Below the pieces are notes generated by a model. The model had not been told where the DNA came from. It made no database searches and saw only the letters and a program-made list of their open reading frames with translations. The translations under genes and the position numbers were made by a program. DNA of 64,000 nt. Origin: Chloroflexi bacterium HGW-Chloroflexi-10. Its GTDB lineage: Bacteria > Chloroflexota > Anaerolineae > Anaerolineales > Anaerolineaceae. Of this stretch, positions 7,057-14,768 are shown piece after piece. How positions within the stretch are numbered: position 1 is the first letter of the stretch; each line of letters begins with the position of its first letter. The stretch is from positions 1-64,000 of the forward strand of contig PHBZ01000007.1 in the NCBI GenBank assembly GCA_002840755.1. The letters are read 5' to 3'.

Positions 7057-8598
7057 ATGAAAAAACATATTCCCTGGCTGGCCATCCTGATCTTCCTCCT
7101 CGCCATTACAGCACGCCTTTTGCCTGGTGCGCGTACGATTGATGATTCATTCATCACTTTCCGTTATGCACGTAACCTTCTATCCAGTGCTGGCTTTGCC
7201 TATAACCCCGGTGAAGCCGTAATGGGTACCACCACCCCATTGTATACTCTGCTTATGGCCGCACTCGGTGCAGCTACTGGCGGCGTGGATGCAGCGTTCC
7301 CGCAGCTTGCACTGGGGGTGAATGCCTTGGCAGACGGGATCACAGCACTTTTGCTCTGGCATATTGGAAAACGCCATTTTAACCAACCGCTTGCCGGGTT
7401 AAGCGCGGCATTGGTCTGGGCGGTTGCGCCGCACAGCGTCACCTTTGCCATCGGCGGTTTGGAAACCAGTATCTACGTCCTGCTGCTGACCGGCTGTGTA
7501 ACGTTTTACCTGGAGAGAAAGGTCACCCCGGCGGCTTTTCTGGCCGGTCTGTCTATGTTAACCAGGCCAGATGCACTCATCCTGATCGGCCCGTTGGCGT
7601 TGGATCACCTGGTCCGCGTCATCCGCAAACAGGAACCCCTCACCCTGCGGCAAATCCTGGCTCTCGGGCTGCTGCCGCTGGTCTGGTACGGATATGCTAC
7701 CTGGCAGTTCGGTTCACCCATCCCCCACTCGGTCCAGGCAAAAATGGGCGCTTATATCCTGGAACCCACCGCCGCATTGGTGCGTCTCTTGCAGCATTAC
7801 ACTACCCCATTTATGCAGCACACCTGGTTCGGGGCCGCTATAGGAGTGGGTCTGGGTCTGGTTTTATATCCATTTTTATTCTTTGTGGGTGCGCTAGCCG
7901 CATTCCGAGCCAATCCACGCAGTCTGCCCTGGATAGCTTATCCCTGGTTATATTTTCTGGTGTTCGCCGTTGCCAACCCACTCATTTTCCGCTGGTATCT
8001 CACACCGCCCATGCCTGCCTATTTTCTGCTGGTCCTGACCGGTGCAGCCGTTTTTCTGCAGCAGTTATTACCCAGACTGCGCCTGCCGCAGCATTCAGCG
8101 CAGGGTGTTCTGGCAGTTTTCGTCGTCCTGATGCCAGTAGCTACCTCCCTCAGTGCCTGGAGCCTGCGTCCCGATCACGGACCCCAACGCCCTGCTCCAG
8201 AAATGGCCTGGTTTAAATTAGAACTGCTCTACCGCCAGGCAGCCGAAATTGTTTCACCCTACCTGGATACCACGACCACCCTGGCCGCCGGTGATGTCGG
8301 TGTGCTGGGTTTCTACACACCGGGTCTCATCCTGGATACAGTCGGCCTCAACTCGCCGGTGGCGTTGGAATACTATCCGCTGGATCAGCAATACTACGTG
8401 ATCAATTACGCTATCTCCCCCGACCTGATCATCGATCAGCAGCCGGACGCCCTAATCATGCTGGAAGTCTATGGCCGCCTGGGCTTGCTGCAAGACCCTC
8501 GTTTCCTGGATCAATATAGCCTACTCCAAAAAATTCCAACCGATATCTACGAAAGCGACGGAATGCTGGTGTTTCTCAGGAACACCAATTTGGATTAA
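7057..8598 (+). CDS. Polytopic membrane glycosyltransferase (GT-C fold)
   Basis: The 513-residue protein has about ten to twelve hydrophobic segments starting at residue 5. The first external loop has TIDDSFITFRYARNLLSSAG, followed by a YNPGE motif and a TTTPLYTLL segment. The DD pair in this loop is the usual catalytic/metal site of GT-C enzymes that take sugars from polyprenyl-phosphate carriers (ArnT, AftB, PMT types). A soluble C-terminal part of about 120 residues (AAGDVGVLGFYTPG, then DTVGLNSP) probably faces outside. It would add a sugar to a surface glycan, lipid or protein. It is monocistronic and converges on the sortase gene. Confidence 0.8.
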   Translation: MKKHIPWLAILIFLLAITARLLPGARTIDDSFITFRYARNLLSSAGFAYNPGEAVMGTTTPLYTLLMAALGAATGGVDAAFPQLALGVNALADGITALLLWHIGKRHFNQPLAGLSAALVWAVAPHSVTFAIGGLETSIYVLLLTGCVTFYLERKVTPAAFLAGLSMLTRPDALILIGPLALDHLVRVIRKQEPLTLRQILALGLLPLVWYGYATWQFGSPIPHSVQAKMGAYILEPTAALVRLLQHYTTPFMQHTWFGAAIGVGLGLVLYPFLFFVGALAAFRANPRSLPWIAYPWLYFLVFAVANPLIFRWYLTPPMPAYFLLVLTGAAVFLQQLLPRLRLPQHSAQGVLAVFVVLMPVATSLSAWSLRPDHGPQRPAPEMAWFKLELLYRQAAEIVSPYLDTTTTLAAGDVGVLGFYTPGLILDTVGLNSPVALEYYPLDQQYYVINYAISPDLIIDQQPDALIMLEVYGRLGLLQDPRFLDQYSLLQKIPTDIYESDGMLVFLRNTNLD

Positions 8599-8604
8599 TT
8601 GGGT

Positions 8605-9477
8605 TTATTCCACAGGACTGGCAGCTATGATCAAACGGTGGGTGTTGGAATAGCTTGGCCAACAGGTCACGATGGTTAAACGCTCATCCGCTGAAGGCAT
8701 AATCCAGCGGGCATTTTCCAGACGGGTTTCTACCGAAGCGTCTCGTTCCGGAACGATAATGACATTGGTAACAATATAACTGTAGCTTTTAAAATCATCC
8801 CCATAAACGGAAATCAGGTCCCCTACAACCAGTTTGTCCAAATCTTTAAATACTTCGCCATATACATTATGATGTCCATTGAAAACCATATTCCCAATTT
8901 GACCCAAACCAGCCGAATCGGAATGCCAGCCAACGGCATATTCATCTGGTGCGTTCCATTGAATGTAGTTAACATTTTCCACAGCTATATCTTTATGGGC
9001 AGCTTCGATGATCGGTGCATCCAGATCTATCGCCGGAATAATCATATTGCGCGGTACCACCAAAACCACTTCCATAATGGTTTCAGGATTCTCAGCTTCG
9101 TCTTGAATTTGTTCAATCCGAACCGGCAAAAAACCATCAGCTTCGTTTGTGCTCTGTGTGGCTATTGCAGTTGGAGTGCTCAATACGCTTACCAATGCGT
9201 TTTCAGATACCGGGTTGATAATCTCATTGGCTTTTTCCTGCCTAGTTAGAAGGTTGCTGGTTTCCGATTGAATCGAGGCCAATTGTTGGTGTTGAAATGC
9301 CTGGAAATTTTCTATGGAAATAATTCGCAAATCAAAAAGGGTATTATAAAAAGCAATGATGAGCAGCACAGATCCAAAAACAATCAACGCATTTTGAAAA
9401 AATGTGTTCAAAAGATTTTGTTCTTTCACCTGGACACTGTTAACAGTGTCCAGGCTCTGGTTGAGTATGTTATTCAA
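8605..9477 (-). CDS. Sortase-family transpeptidase
   Basis: The protein is about 290 residues. A hydrophobic N-terminal anchor (residues about 29-46) is followed by a linker of about 90 residues and the sortase barrel (about 140-290). The catalytic set is visible: His in [17 protein letters not shown], Cys in LTIVTCWP, and Arg in NTHRLIIAA. The TCWP form is like class D/E-type enzymes. The gene overlaps the stop of the upstream surface protein by 8 bp, so the two are translationally coupled. The annotated start is a TTG at 9477; a GTG at codon 17, directly behind a 26-bp palindrome, is an alternative. The overlapping neighbour, with its C-terminal LIPVTG signal, is the obvious substrate. Confidence 0.88.
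   Translation of the reverse strand: MNNILNQSLDTVNSVQVKEQNLLNTFFQNALIVFGSVLLIIAFYNTLFDLRIISIENFQAFQHQQLASIQSETSNLLTRQEKANEIINPVSENALVSVLSTPTAIATQSTNEADGFLPVRIEQIQDEAENPETIMEVVLVVPRNMIIPAIDLDAPIIEAAHKDIAVENVNYIQWNAPDEYAVGWHSDSAGLGQIGNMVFNGHHNVYGEVFKDLDKLVVGDLISVYGDDFKSYSYIVTNVIIVPERDASVETRLENARWIMPSADERLTIVTCWPSYSNTHRLIIAASPVE
9429..9454. promoter_or_regulatory. Perfect 26-bp palindrome at the start of the sortase gene
   Basis: Arms of 13 bp (CCTGGACACTGTT and its complement) meet at GTTAAC without a loop base mismatch. It lies inside codons 8-16 of the sortase frame and just before a possible GTG start. As mRNA it would fold into a strong hairpin that could lower sortase synthesis relative to its substrate, or it could be a protein site. 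Confidence 0.6.
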
Positions 9478-10525
9478 AGCGGCGTCTAATCCCTTGCAAA
9501 ATCAATCCCAATCCAACAAATCCTACACCCAGATTGAGCATTATTTCTCGTAAGACCCTACTGGTAGAAACTGGGGTAAAATCACCCCCGGTAACCGGGA
9601 TAAGCATAGCTTGTTGACCACTTGAGCCTGGAACAGCCAGAGTCGATATTAGTGTTGGACTAGTATTAGGCTCCTCGGGGATGGGTGTCTCTCCTGTAAC
9701 CGGAATAATTGGTGTAAATTCTGGACCACCCGGAGTGGGTGATTCAACCGGTATTTCCGTAGTCGGTGTAACTGGTTCTGGTGTTTCTGGTGCAGATGTG
9801 GGCGCATTCGGGGTCGGAGTTACCGGTGAGGGTATTGGATTTTGGGGTGTCGGTTCCTCTGGAATCGGCGTCACGGGTGTAGGTGTCGGTTCCCCTGGAA
9901 TTGGCGTCACGGGTGTGGAAGTCGGTACCTCTGGAATTGGCGTCACAGGTGTGGAAGTCGGTACCTCTGGAATCGGTGTCACGGGTGTAGGTGTCGGTTC
10001 CCCTGGAATCGGTGTCACGGGTGTAGCGGTCGGTTCCCCTGGAATCGGCGTCACGGGTGTAGCGGTCGGTTCTCCTGGAATCGGTGTCACGGGTGTAGCG
10101 GTCGGTTCCCCTGGAATCGGCGTCACGAGTGTAGGGATCGGTTCTTCCGGTGTCGGTATCACTGGTGTTGTTTCTTCCGGGGTCGGTGTTACCGGTGTAG
10201 AGGTTGGTTCGTCAGGAATCGGTGTCACCGGCGTAGTAGTTGGTTCTTCCGGGATTGGCGTTACCGGTGTAGAGGTCGGTTTGTCAGGAATCGGCGTCAC
10301 TGGTGAAGCTGTCGGGTCCTGAGGCGTAGGAGGTTTCTTTGTGGGGGAATCCTTATCGAGGCTTACAGAAGTTTGGCTTATGCTGGCGTTTTCCTGGCTC
10401 ATTGTGCGTGCCGCTACAGGAAAACTCACTACAGAAAGCAATAAAGCCGTTATGATGCTAGATACACCCAAAACATAACTTGCTTTGGTTAAGAAATGTA
10501 GAGTCGGACGCAAATTTTTAAACAT
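9470..10525 (-). CDS. Thr/Pro-repeat surface protein with LIPVTG sorting-like signal
   Basis: The 351-residue protein has an N-terminal signal peptide (hydrophobic at about 17-37, cut near PVAARTMS). A long region (about 60-260) of 12-residue repeats of the type [12 protein letters not shown] follows, a stalk likely to be extended and glycosylated. The C-terminus reads LIPVTGGDF, a 15-residue polar spacer, a hydrophobic helix ([16 protein letters not shown]) and IRRRFE. This matches the LPxTG-motif, helix, positive-tail order of sortase substrates, with LIPVTG in place of LPxTG. A second IPVTG occurs about 55 residues earlier. There is no folded domain, so it could be a wall-spanning stalk or adhesin. 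AAGGAG lies 8 bp before the ATG. The sortase gene overlaps its end. Confidence 0.85.
   Translation of the reverse strand: MFKNLRPTLHFLTKASYVLGVSSIITALLLSVVSFPVAARTMSQENASISQTSVSLDKDSPTKKPPTPQDPTASPVTPIPDKPTSTPVTPIPEEPTTTPVTPIPDEPTSTPVTPTPEETTPVIPTPEEPIPTLVTPIPGEPTATPVTPIPGEPTATPVTPIPGEPTATPVTPIPGEPTPTPVTPIPEVPTSTPVTPIPEVPTSTPVTPIPGEPTPTPVTPIPEEPTPQNPIPSPVTPTPNAPTSAPETPEPVTPTTEIPVESPTPGGPEFTPIIPVTGETPIPEEPNTSPTLISTLAVPGSSGQQAMLIPVTGGDFTPVSTSRVLREIMLNLGVGFVGLGLILQGIRRRFE
9850..10320 (-). repeat. 36-bp tandem coding repeats
   Basis: About thirteen units of 36 bp (12 codons, [12 protein letters not shown] type) are arranged head to tail. Units in the middle (about 9985-10135) are almost identical at the DNA level, those at the ends more divergent. 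This fits recent unequal recombination and predicts length differences between strains. Confidence 0.85.
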
Positions 10526-10700
10526 AATAAATTCTCCTTGATAAATAATCAGTCTGAGACCAATTCGATATCCATATCTGAAAGTATGTACCGTACACTG
10601 GTTCTTCAGGAATCGTCACTGGTTCTTTCCAATCAACATTTTTTCTTGTCTGGCTTCTACTGTCTGCGCTGAGTCCATTGGAGCTTCTATTGGTCCATCA

Positions 10701-10982
10701 CTAACTGGATAGATGTAATTCATCAATTCTTACTTCCATGTCCTTGTCTTCAACTTCATTTACTTTGACAATTCCCAACAATTCCTCAAACATGGAATGA
10801 TAATTGACCATAGCCTGCCTGAGCTCTTCGGTTGAAGTCTTTTTTACTTGGTTCTTCAATGTGATAATATAAGCGTTATGGTAATTTGGAACAAAATTCG
10901 GATACATGACGGATAATTCCGCTGCCCGTTGCTCGAAATCCGATACTGCGAATCCACGAACGACCATTACTTCTGTAATCAA
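10701..10982 (-). CDS. Small hypothetical protein in the sortase locus
   Basis: The frame gives 93 residues from a TTG at 10982, or 88 from an internal ATG. It is rich in charged residues and probably helical (DFEQRAAELSVMYPNF, then QAMVNYHSMFEELLG). The open frame continues upstream to a TAA near 11018 without a good start, and no ribosome site is clear, so the N-terminus may be damaged. I do not recognise the family. It lies between the structured leader and the surface protein gene on the same strand and would be co-transcribed. The 175 bp to the next gene contain a stretch that reads [10 protein letters not shown], like the neighbour's repeats, perhaps a relic of a second stalk protein. 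Confidence 0.45.
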   Translation of the reverse strand: MITEVMVVRGFAVSDFEQRAAELSVMYPNFVPNYHNAYIITLKNQVKKTSTEELRQAMVNYHSMFEELLGIVKVNEVEDKDMEVRIDELHLSS

Positions 10983-11113
10983 CGGGCTGAAAGCGTCCGA
11001 TTTGAATCGATCAAATTACCACTCCATCTCTTCCAAACAACTTGCTTTAAGAGCAAATAAATCTTGTGTGATATCTACTATACCGTTATTGACCTTCACG
11101 AGGTATCAGTAAG

Positions 11114-11236
11114 AGGCTGATTTGTATGTAAGCCATTGATAAGATTATTTGTCAGTGTTTGGACTACATCCAAAAAATTCTAACAATACAAAGCTTCAAT
11201 TTTTCTCTTTATCACCGGTTATATACAAATCAGCCT
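11114..11236. repeat. Small element bounded by 18-bp inverted repeats
   Basis: AGGCTGATTTGTATGTAA (11114-11131) and its inverse at 11219-11236 match at 17 of 18 positions. They enclose about 87 bp of AT-rich DNA in the leader of the sortase operon. It could be a miniature mobile element or an invertible segment. Confidence 0.5.
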
Positions 11237-11337
11237 ACGGTGATTGTCTAAACGATTGTTGTTGCTGCTGTTTTAGCCTGTGACGGGTTAGCAATATCTG
11301 AAAAAAGTAATAATACAAATTTCTCCTAAAAATAAAA

Positions 11338-11363
11338 AAACCGGCTTAATTGTTAGCCGGTTT
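11338..11363 (-). terminator. Intrinsic terminator behind the tandem RNA element
   Basis: On the minus strand AAACCGGCT pairs with AGCCGGTTT across an 8-nt loop and runs into a T-rich tract (11331-11340). The ascending arm shares AAACC with the predicted pseudoknot strand of the RNA element at 11357-11427, so the two folds exclude each other in part. Confidence 0.75.
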
Positions 11364-11427
11364 CGCTACTAGGCTCTGCGAGTGCCTTCCCTTACGGGAA
11401 AAGCGACCATATCAGCACTCGTTTCAC
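11357..11427 (-). ncRNA. Structured leader RNA, copy A (riboswitch-like)
   Basis: Minus-strand RNA: stem CGAGUGC/GCACUCG (11415-11421 with 11379-11385) encloses GGUCGCU and a small UUCCC-GUAA-GGGAA hairpin. Downstream, AGUAGCGAAACC follows; AGCGAAACC (11367-11359) can pair back to GGUCGCU (11408-11402), giving a pseudoknot. Copy B at 11462-11556 has the same layout with compensatory base changes in the stem. The element is followed at once by an intrinsic terminator that competes for AAACC. This is the arrangement of a riboswitch or attenuator. It matches no class I can name with confidence. Confidence 0.6.
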
Positions 11428-11461
11428 TGCCTCTATAAGATATTAAACTGTTAAAGTGCAA

Positions 11462-11556
11462 CGGCCGATTGAATCAATCGGCCGGTTTCGCTACTTAGCT
11501 CTACGAGCACTCCTCCTTTTCAGGAAGAAGCGACCAAATCGTGCTCGTGTCAATGC
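11462..11556 (-). ncRNA. Structured leader RNA, copy B
   Basis: Same fold as copy A: stem CGAGCAC/GUGCUCG (11541-11547 with 11504-11510), GGUCGCU at 11535-11529, inner UCUUCC/GGAGGA hairpin, and AGUAGCGAAACC. Against copy A the main stem shows two compensated changes (U-A to C-G and G-C to A-U). It ends in a strong CGGCCGATTGA/TCAATCGGCCG hairpin (11462-11484) that has no good T-tract. A promoter lies directly upstream (11584-11612), so B is transcribed first and then A. Confidence 0.6.
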
Positions 11557-11583
11557 ATCCAATCAATGTATTTAACTTCTATT

Positions 11584-11612
11584 ATTATTACATATAATAT
11601 CCAATTTGTCAA
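11584..11612 (-). promoter_or_regulatory. Promoter of the structured leader / sortase operon
   Basis: On the minus strand TTGACA (11607-11612) is followed after 16-17 bp by TAATAA/AATAAT (11584-11590). Transcription would start near 11577 and pass through RNA copies B and A towards the surface protein and sortase genes. Confidence 0.65.
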
Positions 11613-11829
11613 CCAAAGACTTACCAAATTATAACCAATTTACAAACCAATTTATATCACCATCATATCTTTGGAAGGAAATAGGAAATGTATGTTGTCC
11701 TTAATGGGTTACAGATAAAAAAGGAATCCGGAATACTTAAATAATAAGAATTTCTTTTGAAGCAACGCTAATAAAATCCCCATAATAGAAAGCAGTGATT
11801 CCTATTAACTATTTCCTAATTCCGAATCT

Positions 11830-12123
11830 CTATTTTCCCGCCAACAACGCGATCACCAAAATCATCGTCAGTGAAATGGAGGCGCAAAACAACGGCAACA
11901 CCACCCAGTATCCAAACACCTGCAATGGATCATGTTTCTCCTGTTTTGTCGGAAAATGATGCACCATCTGCACATCCTTCACATACAGGTTTGCTAATGC
12001 ATCATGAACACGATTTTCATCTTCTCGTCGATTCTGATCCATGTTTGCTCCAATGAGGTACAAAATTCCAAAAAATAGCGGTATTCCTAAAACCCAAAAA
12101 ACAATTGTCAGTACTATATTCAC
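11830..12123 (-). CDS. Small two-helix membrane protein
   Basis: A GTG at 12123 opens a 97-residue frame. Helix one covers about residues 3-25 (TIVFWVLGIPLFFGILYLIG), then a charged segment with NRREDENRVHDALANLY, and helix two covers about residues 70-94. The hairpin with a polar domain of about 40 residues between the helices could hold that part in the cytoplasm or outside. A G-rich stretch before the start may act as a ribosome site. No family was recognised and no operon partner lies next to it. Confidence 0.55.
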   Translation of the reverse strand: MNIVLTIVFWVLGIPLFFGILYLIGANMDQNRREDENRVHDALANLYVKDVQMVHHFPTKQEKHDPLQVFGYWVVLPLFCASISLTMILVIALLAGK

Positions 12124-12261
12124 GGTCTGCCACCCCCCCGGGCATTAATTTCTCTAATACAATAAGAATATCATACAACTTTTTAATAGCCTGTGCTTAA
12201 ACTTTAAGTTTGAGTTTCTGGTTGCAAATTCATATTTGTAAGATATAGTTTGCATAGGTAT

Positions 12262-12303
12262 ATATAGGGTGCACCTTACAAAATTGTAAGGTGCACCCTA
12301 TAT
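12262..12303. repeat. Near-perfect 20-bp inverted repeat
   Basis: Arms of 20 bp (left begins ATATAGGGTGCACCTTAC) flank a 2-nt loop. There is no T-tract on either side, so it is not a standard terminator. It lies between the ends of two genes, within 12124-12451, which holds nothing else. A MITE-like element or a bidirectional stop is possible. Confidence 0.6.
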
Positions 12304-12451
12304 CTGGTAATTATTTCTACAAAATATCCAGCAGTGGGGGTTAAGGTGTTCTTCGGCCTACTGGGATCGTTTTCTTAAGAATCACTATTTTTCGTAAATT
12401 TTTTAAAAAGGCACTTTAAAGCTGTATTTGTATGCCAACAGCGTGCTTTAA

Positions 12452-13489
12452 TTAGTGAGTCTCAGTTACCTTGTGAATTGAGCGCGGAGCTTCGGTATCA
12501 AAACCACGGGCGCTGGTAAGCTGGTAGGCAAACAACTGCGCCGGGATAATCGCCACAATCGGTGAAAGCCACTCGGGCAAATCCACAGGTAGCGCAATCG
12601 GTGTATTTGCCAGGTGCAGCGCTTCAGCCTGGTTGGAGATGACCACCAGTTCGGCCTGGTGATCCTTACGCAGCGATTGGAGCACCTCCCATAAATTGGC
12701 GTATACCTTCCCCTGTGGAGCCACTACCAGTACCGGGAAATTGCGTTCGAGCATGGCAATCGGGCCGTGCAAGAAATCGGCAGAGGAATAAGGTTCGGCA
12801 ACCGTGTATGTCAGTTCCTTAAGTTTGAGTGACCATTCAAATGCTGTTGCGTAGTTAAACCCACGCCCTAACACCACACACTGACGCATATACGTGTAGC
12901 GTTGTACCATGGCAGCCATTGCTTCCTGCTTTTCCAACACCTGCGCTGCCCACTGCGGTACCCGCGCCAATGCCTCCCAACGCATTTCATCACGGCTGAG
13001 GGCTGCCGAGAGCATCGCCACCGCCATTAATTCGGCTGTGTAGGTTTTGGTGGCTGCAACGGCTTTTTCTTCGCCCGTCTGAATATCAATCAACGCATCG
13101 GCAGCCTGGGCCAGCGGCGAATCAGGTTCGTTGGTGATCGCAAGGGTCATGCTACCTTGTTTGCGCCCTTCTTCCAGCACCGAAACAATATCCGGTGACT
13201 GCCCGGATTGTGAAATCCCCACCACAAGGGCATCCTTGAGGCTTGGCGGCTGTTCGTAAAAGGTGAACAGTGAAGGCGCAGCCAACGCTAACGGTAGTTG
13301 ATTAAAAGCGCCCCACAGGTAATTGGCATAGCGCCCGGCATTATCGGAAGTGCCGCGCGCTGCCAGGAAGACGTAACGTGGATTGTGTTCACGAATTTGG
13401 GTGGCTATTTTCTCAATGCCCGCACGCTGGTTTTCCAGCAAGTTCTGTAAAACCAGGGGTTGTTGGTTAATTTCGTTGATCAGGCTCAT
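12452..13489 (-). CDS. SIS-domain sugar isomerase, probable glucosamine-6-phosphate deaminase
   Basis: The 345-residue protein has two SIS domains, as in the isomerase half of GlmS. Sugar-phosphate contacts are visible: AARGTSDNAGRYANYL, then ISQSGQSPDIVSVLE and TNEPDSPLAQAAD in the first domain, and AATKTYTAELMAVAML leading to the second. There is no glutaminase domain, so it cannot make GlcN6P from glutamine. The role inferred from the operon is conversion of GlcN6P to Fru6P and ammonia (NagB-II type). It starts 9 bp behind nagA with AGGAG before its ATG. No hexose-type NagB is present, which supports this call. It is the last gene of the operon. Confidence 0.85.
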   Translation of the reverse strand: MSLINEINQQPLVLQNLLENQRAGIEKIATQIREHNPRYVFLAARGTSDNAGRYANYLWGAFNQLPLALAAPSLFTFYEQPPSLKDALVVGISQSGQSPDIVSVLEEGRKQGSMTLAITNEPDSPLAQAADALIDIQTGEEKAVAATKTYTAELMAVAMLSAALSRDEMRWEALARVPQWAAQVLEKQEAMAAMVQRYTYMRQCVVLGRGFNYATAFEWSLKLKELTYTVAEPYSSADFLHGPIAMLERNFPVLVVAPQGKVYANLWEVLQSLRKDHQAELVVISNQAEALHLANTPIALPVDLPEWLSPIVAIIPAQLFAYQLTSARGFDTEAPRSIHKVTETH

Positions 13490-13498
13490 ACTTCTCTC

Positions 13499-14668
13499 CT
13501 ATGCTATTGTATTTTCGTCCCAGTTAAACTTCGCCCAGGGAGCGCTATAAACCAGCTCACCACCTACCATGGTGGCTGCCAGTCTGTTTTCTTCATCCAG
13601 CAGCAGCATATCCGCCGGGGACCCCGGCTGCACCCTTCCCACCGTTTCCAGCCGCAACATTTGGGCCGGATTGCGTGTAAAGCAGGTCAACGCAGATGCG
13701 AAGGAACAACGCGCGTACTGTTGTAAATTGTAGACCGCATCCAGCGGCTTGAGGATACTGCCCGCCAAAGTGCCATCCGCTAAACGGGCACTCTTTTCAT
13801 CCACCCGTACGTGCGCTCCGGCCAGGACGTATTCACCGCCGGGCACGCCCAAGGCGGCCATGGCGTCGGTTACCAGCACCAGTCTATCGGGTGCTTTCAT
13901 GCGCCAGGTCAGGCGAACCATCTCGGGAGCGACGTGGATACCATCTACAATCAAACCGGTAAACAAATGCTTCTCATCCAGCAGCGCACCGGCCAGGCCT
14001 GGCTCGCGGTGACCCAGCGGAGGCATGGCATTGAAGAGATGGGTGCCACAGAGGATGCCGGCAGCAAACCCGGCGCGTGCTTCCACCAGACTCGCCTGAG
14101 AATGCCCAGCACTGACCACCACCCCGCGTGCGCTGAGGGCTTCAATTAATTGAACGGCATCTGGAAGTTCCGGTGCCAAAGTTACCAGGCGAACGCCGTG
14201 CTGCGGGTCCCAATTTTGAATGTCGCTGATTGTCGGCGTGCGCAAATATTTGGGATTATGTGCGCCTTTTTTCTGGGGGTTAAGAAACGGTCCCTCCAGA
14301 TGCAGGCCAGGGATGCGCGCCCCTGTGTATCCTACAGGCGGGCCGGTCATCCAGGTATCCATCGCCAGGTGCACGGTCTCCAGCGGGCTGGTGATGACGG
14401 TTGGCAGAAAGGTGGTTATGCCCAGTTCCGGCAGCCGTGCGCCCACCCGCCATATCGCCGTGGGATCATCTGTAAAGTCCTCGCCAAAGGCGCCATTAAT
14501 CTGCACCTCTACCAGCCCGGGTACCAACCGGTAACCCGGCACGAGTAAGCGTTTAGCACCAGCCACTTCCCCCAGAGTACTCACCCGACCATTTTCCACC
14601 GCCAGCAGCGTCTTGCCATTGAACAGCTCCGGCGAATAAATCTCCTTACTTTCTATTGTAAAATTCAT
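13499..14668 (-). CDS. nagA: N-acetylglucosamine-6-phosphate deacetylase NagA
   Basis: The 389-residue amidohydrolase removes acetate from GlcNAc-6-phosphate. Motifs are in order: VPGLVEVQINGAFGEDF (with Gln-Asn in place of the HxH of two-metal enzymes, as in E. coli NagA), GLHLEGPFLNPQKKGAH with the metal Glu, SAGHSQAS, GTHLFNAM with the metal His, DGIHV, and LVTDAMAALG with the catalytic Asp. The length is normal for the family (about 380). The single-metal pattern is thus expected. It acts in the cytoplasm between the kinase and the SIS isomerase of this operon. A gap of 100 bp separates it from the hexosaminidase gene. Confidence 0.93.
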   Translation of the reverse strand: MNFTIESKEIYSPELFNGKTLLAVENGRVSTLGEVAGAKRLLVPGYRLVPGLVEVQINGAFGEDFTDDPTAIWRVGARLPELGITTFLPTVITSPLETVHLAMDTWMTGPPVGYTGARIPGLHLEGPFLNPQKKGAHNPKYLRTPTISDIQNWDPQHGVRLVTLAPELPDAVQLIEALSARGVVVSAGHSQASLVEARAGFAAGILCGTHLFNAMPPLGHREPGLAGALLDEKHLFTGLIVDGIHVAPEMVRLTWRMKAPDRLVLVTDAMAALGVPGGEYVLAGAHVRVDEKSARLADGTLAGSILKPLDAVYNLQQYARCSFASALTCFTRNPAQMLRLETVGRVQPGSPADMLLLDEENRLAATMVGGELVYSAPWAKFNWDENTIA

Positions 14669-14768
14669 AACTCTATTATTCCACGAAAATCAATATCCGG
14701 CACAACCAAAAAACTCCGTATCCTTAAAATTATTTTTTTCGCCATGTGTTAATACTTGTTCCTTGTAG

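Noticed and set aside
9681-10322. 213-residue plus-strand frame rich in Gly and Val (GIGVTG repeats)
   Set aside because: It is the antisense image of the Thr/Pro repeat region; it has no promoter or ribosome site and is explained by the 36-bp repeats.
10526-10700. Remnant of a second repeat stalk protein (frame with [10 protein letters not shown])
   Set aside because: Too short and without a start or sorting signal to be called as a pseudogene.
11357-11556. Direct naming of the leader RNA as a c-di-GMP-II riboswitch
   Set aside because: Only the 3' core is similar; the 5' GGAAA and AUGAUG parts of that class are not found. It is reported as an unassigned structured RNA instead.
11338-11556. 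CRISPR-like array because of two similar blocks with GGTTTCGCTAC
   Set aside because: Only two copies, imperfect, with internal covarying stems and no spacers or cas genes.
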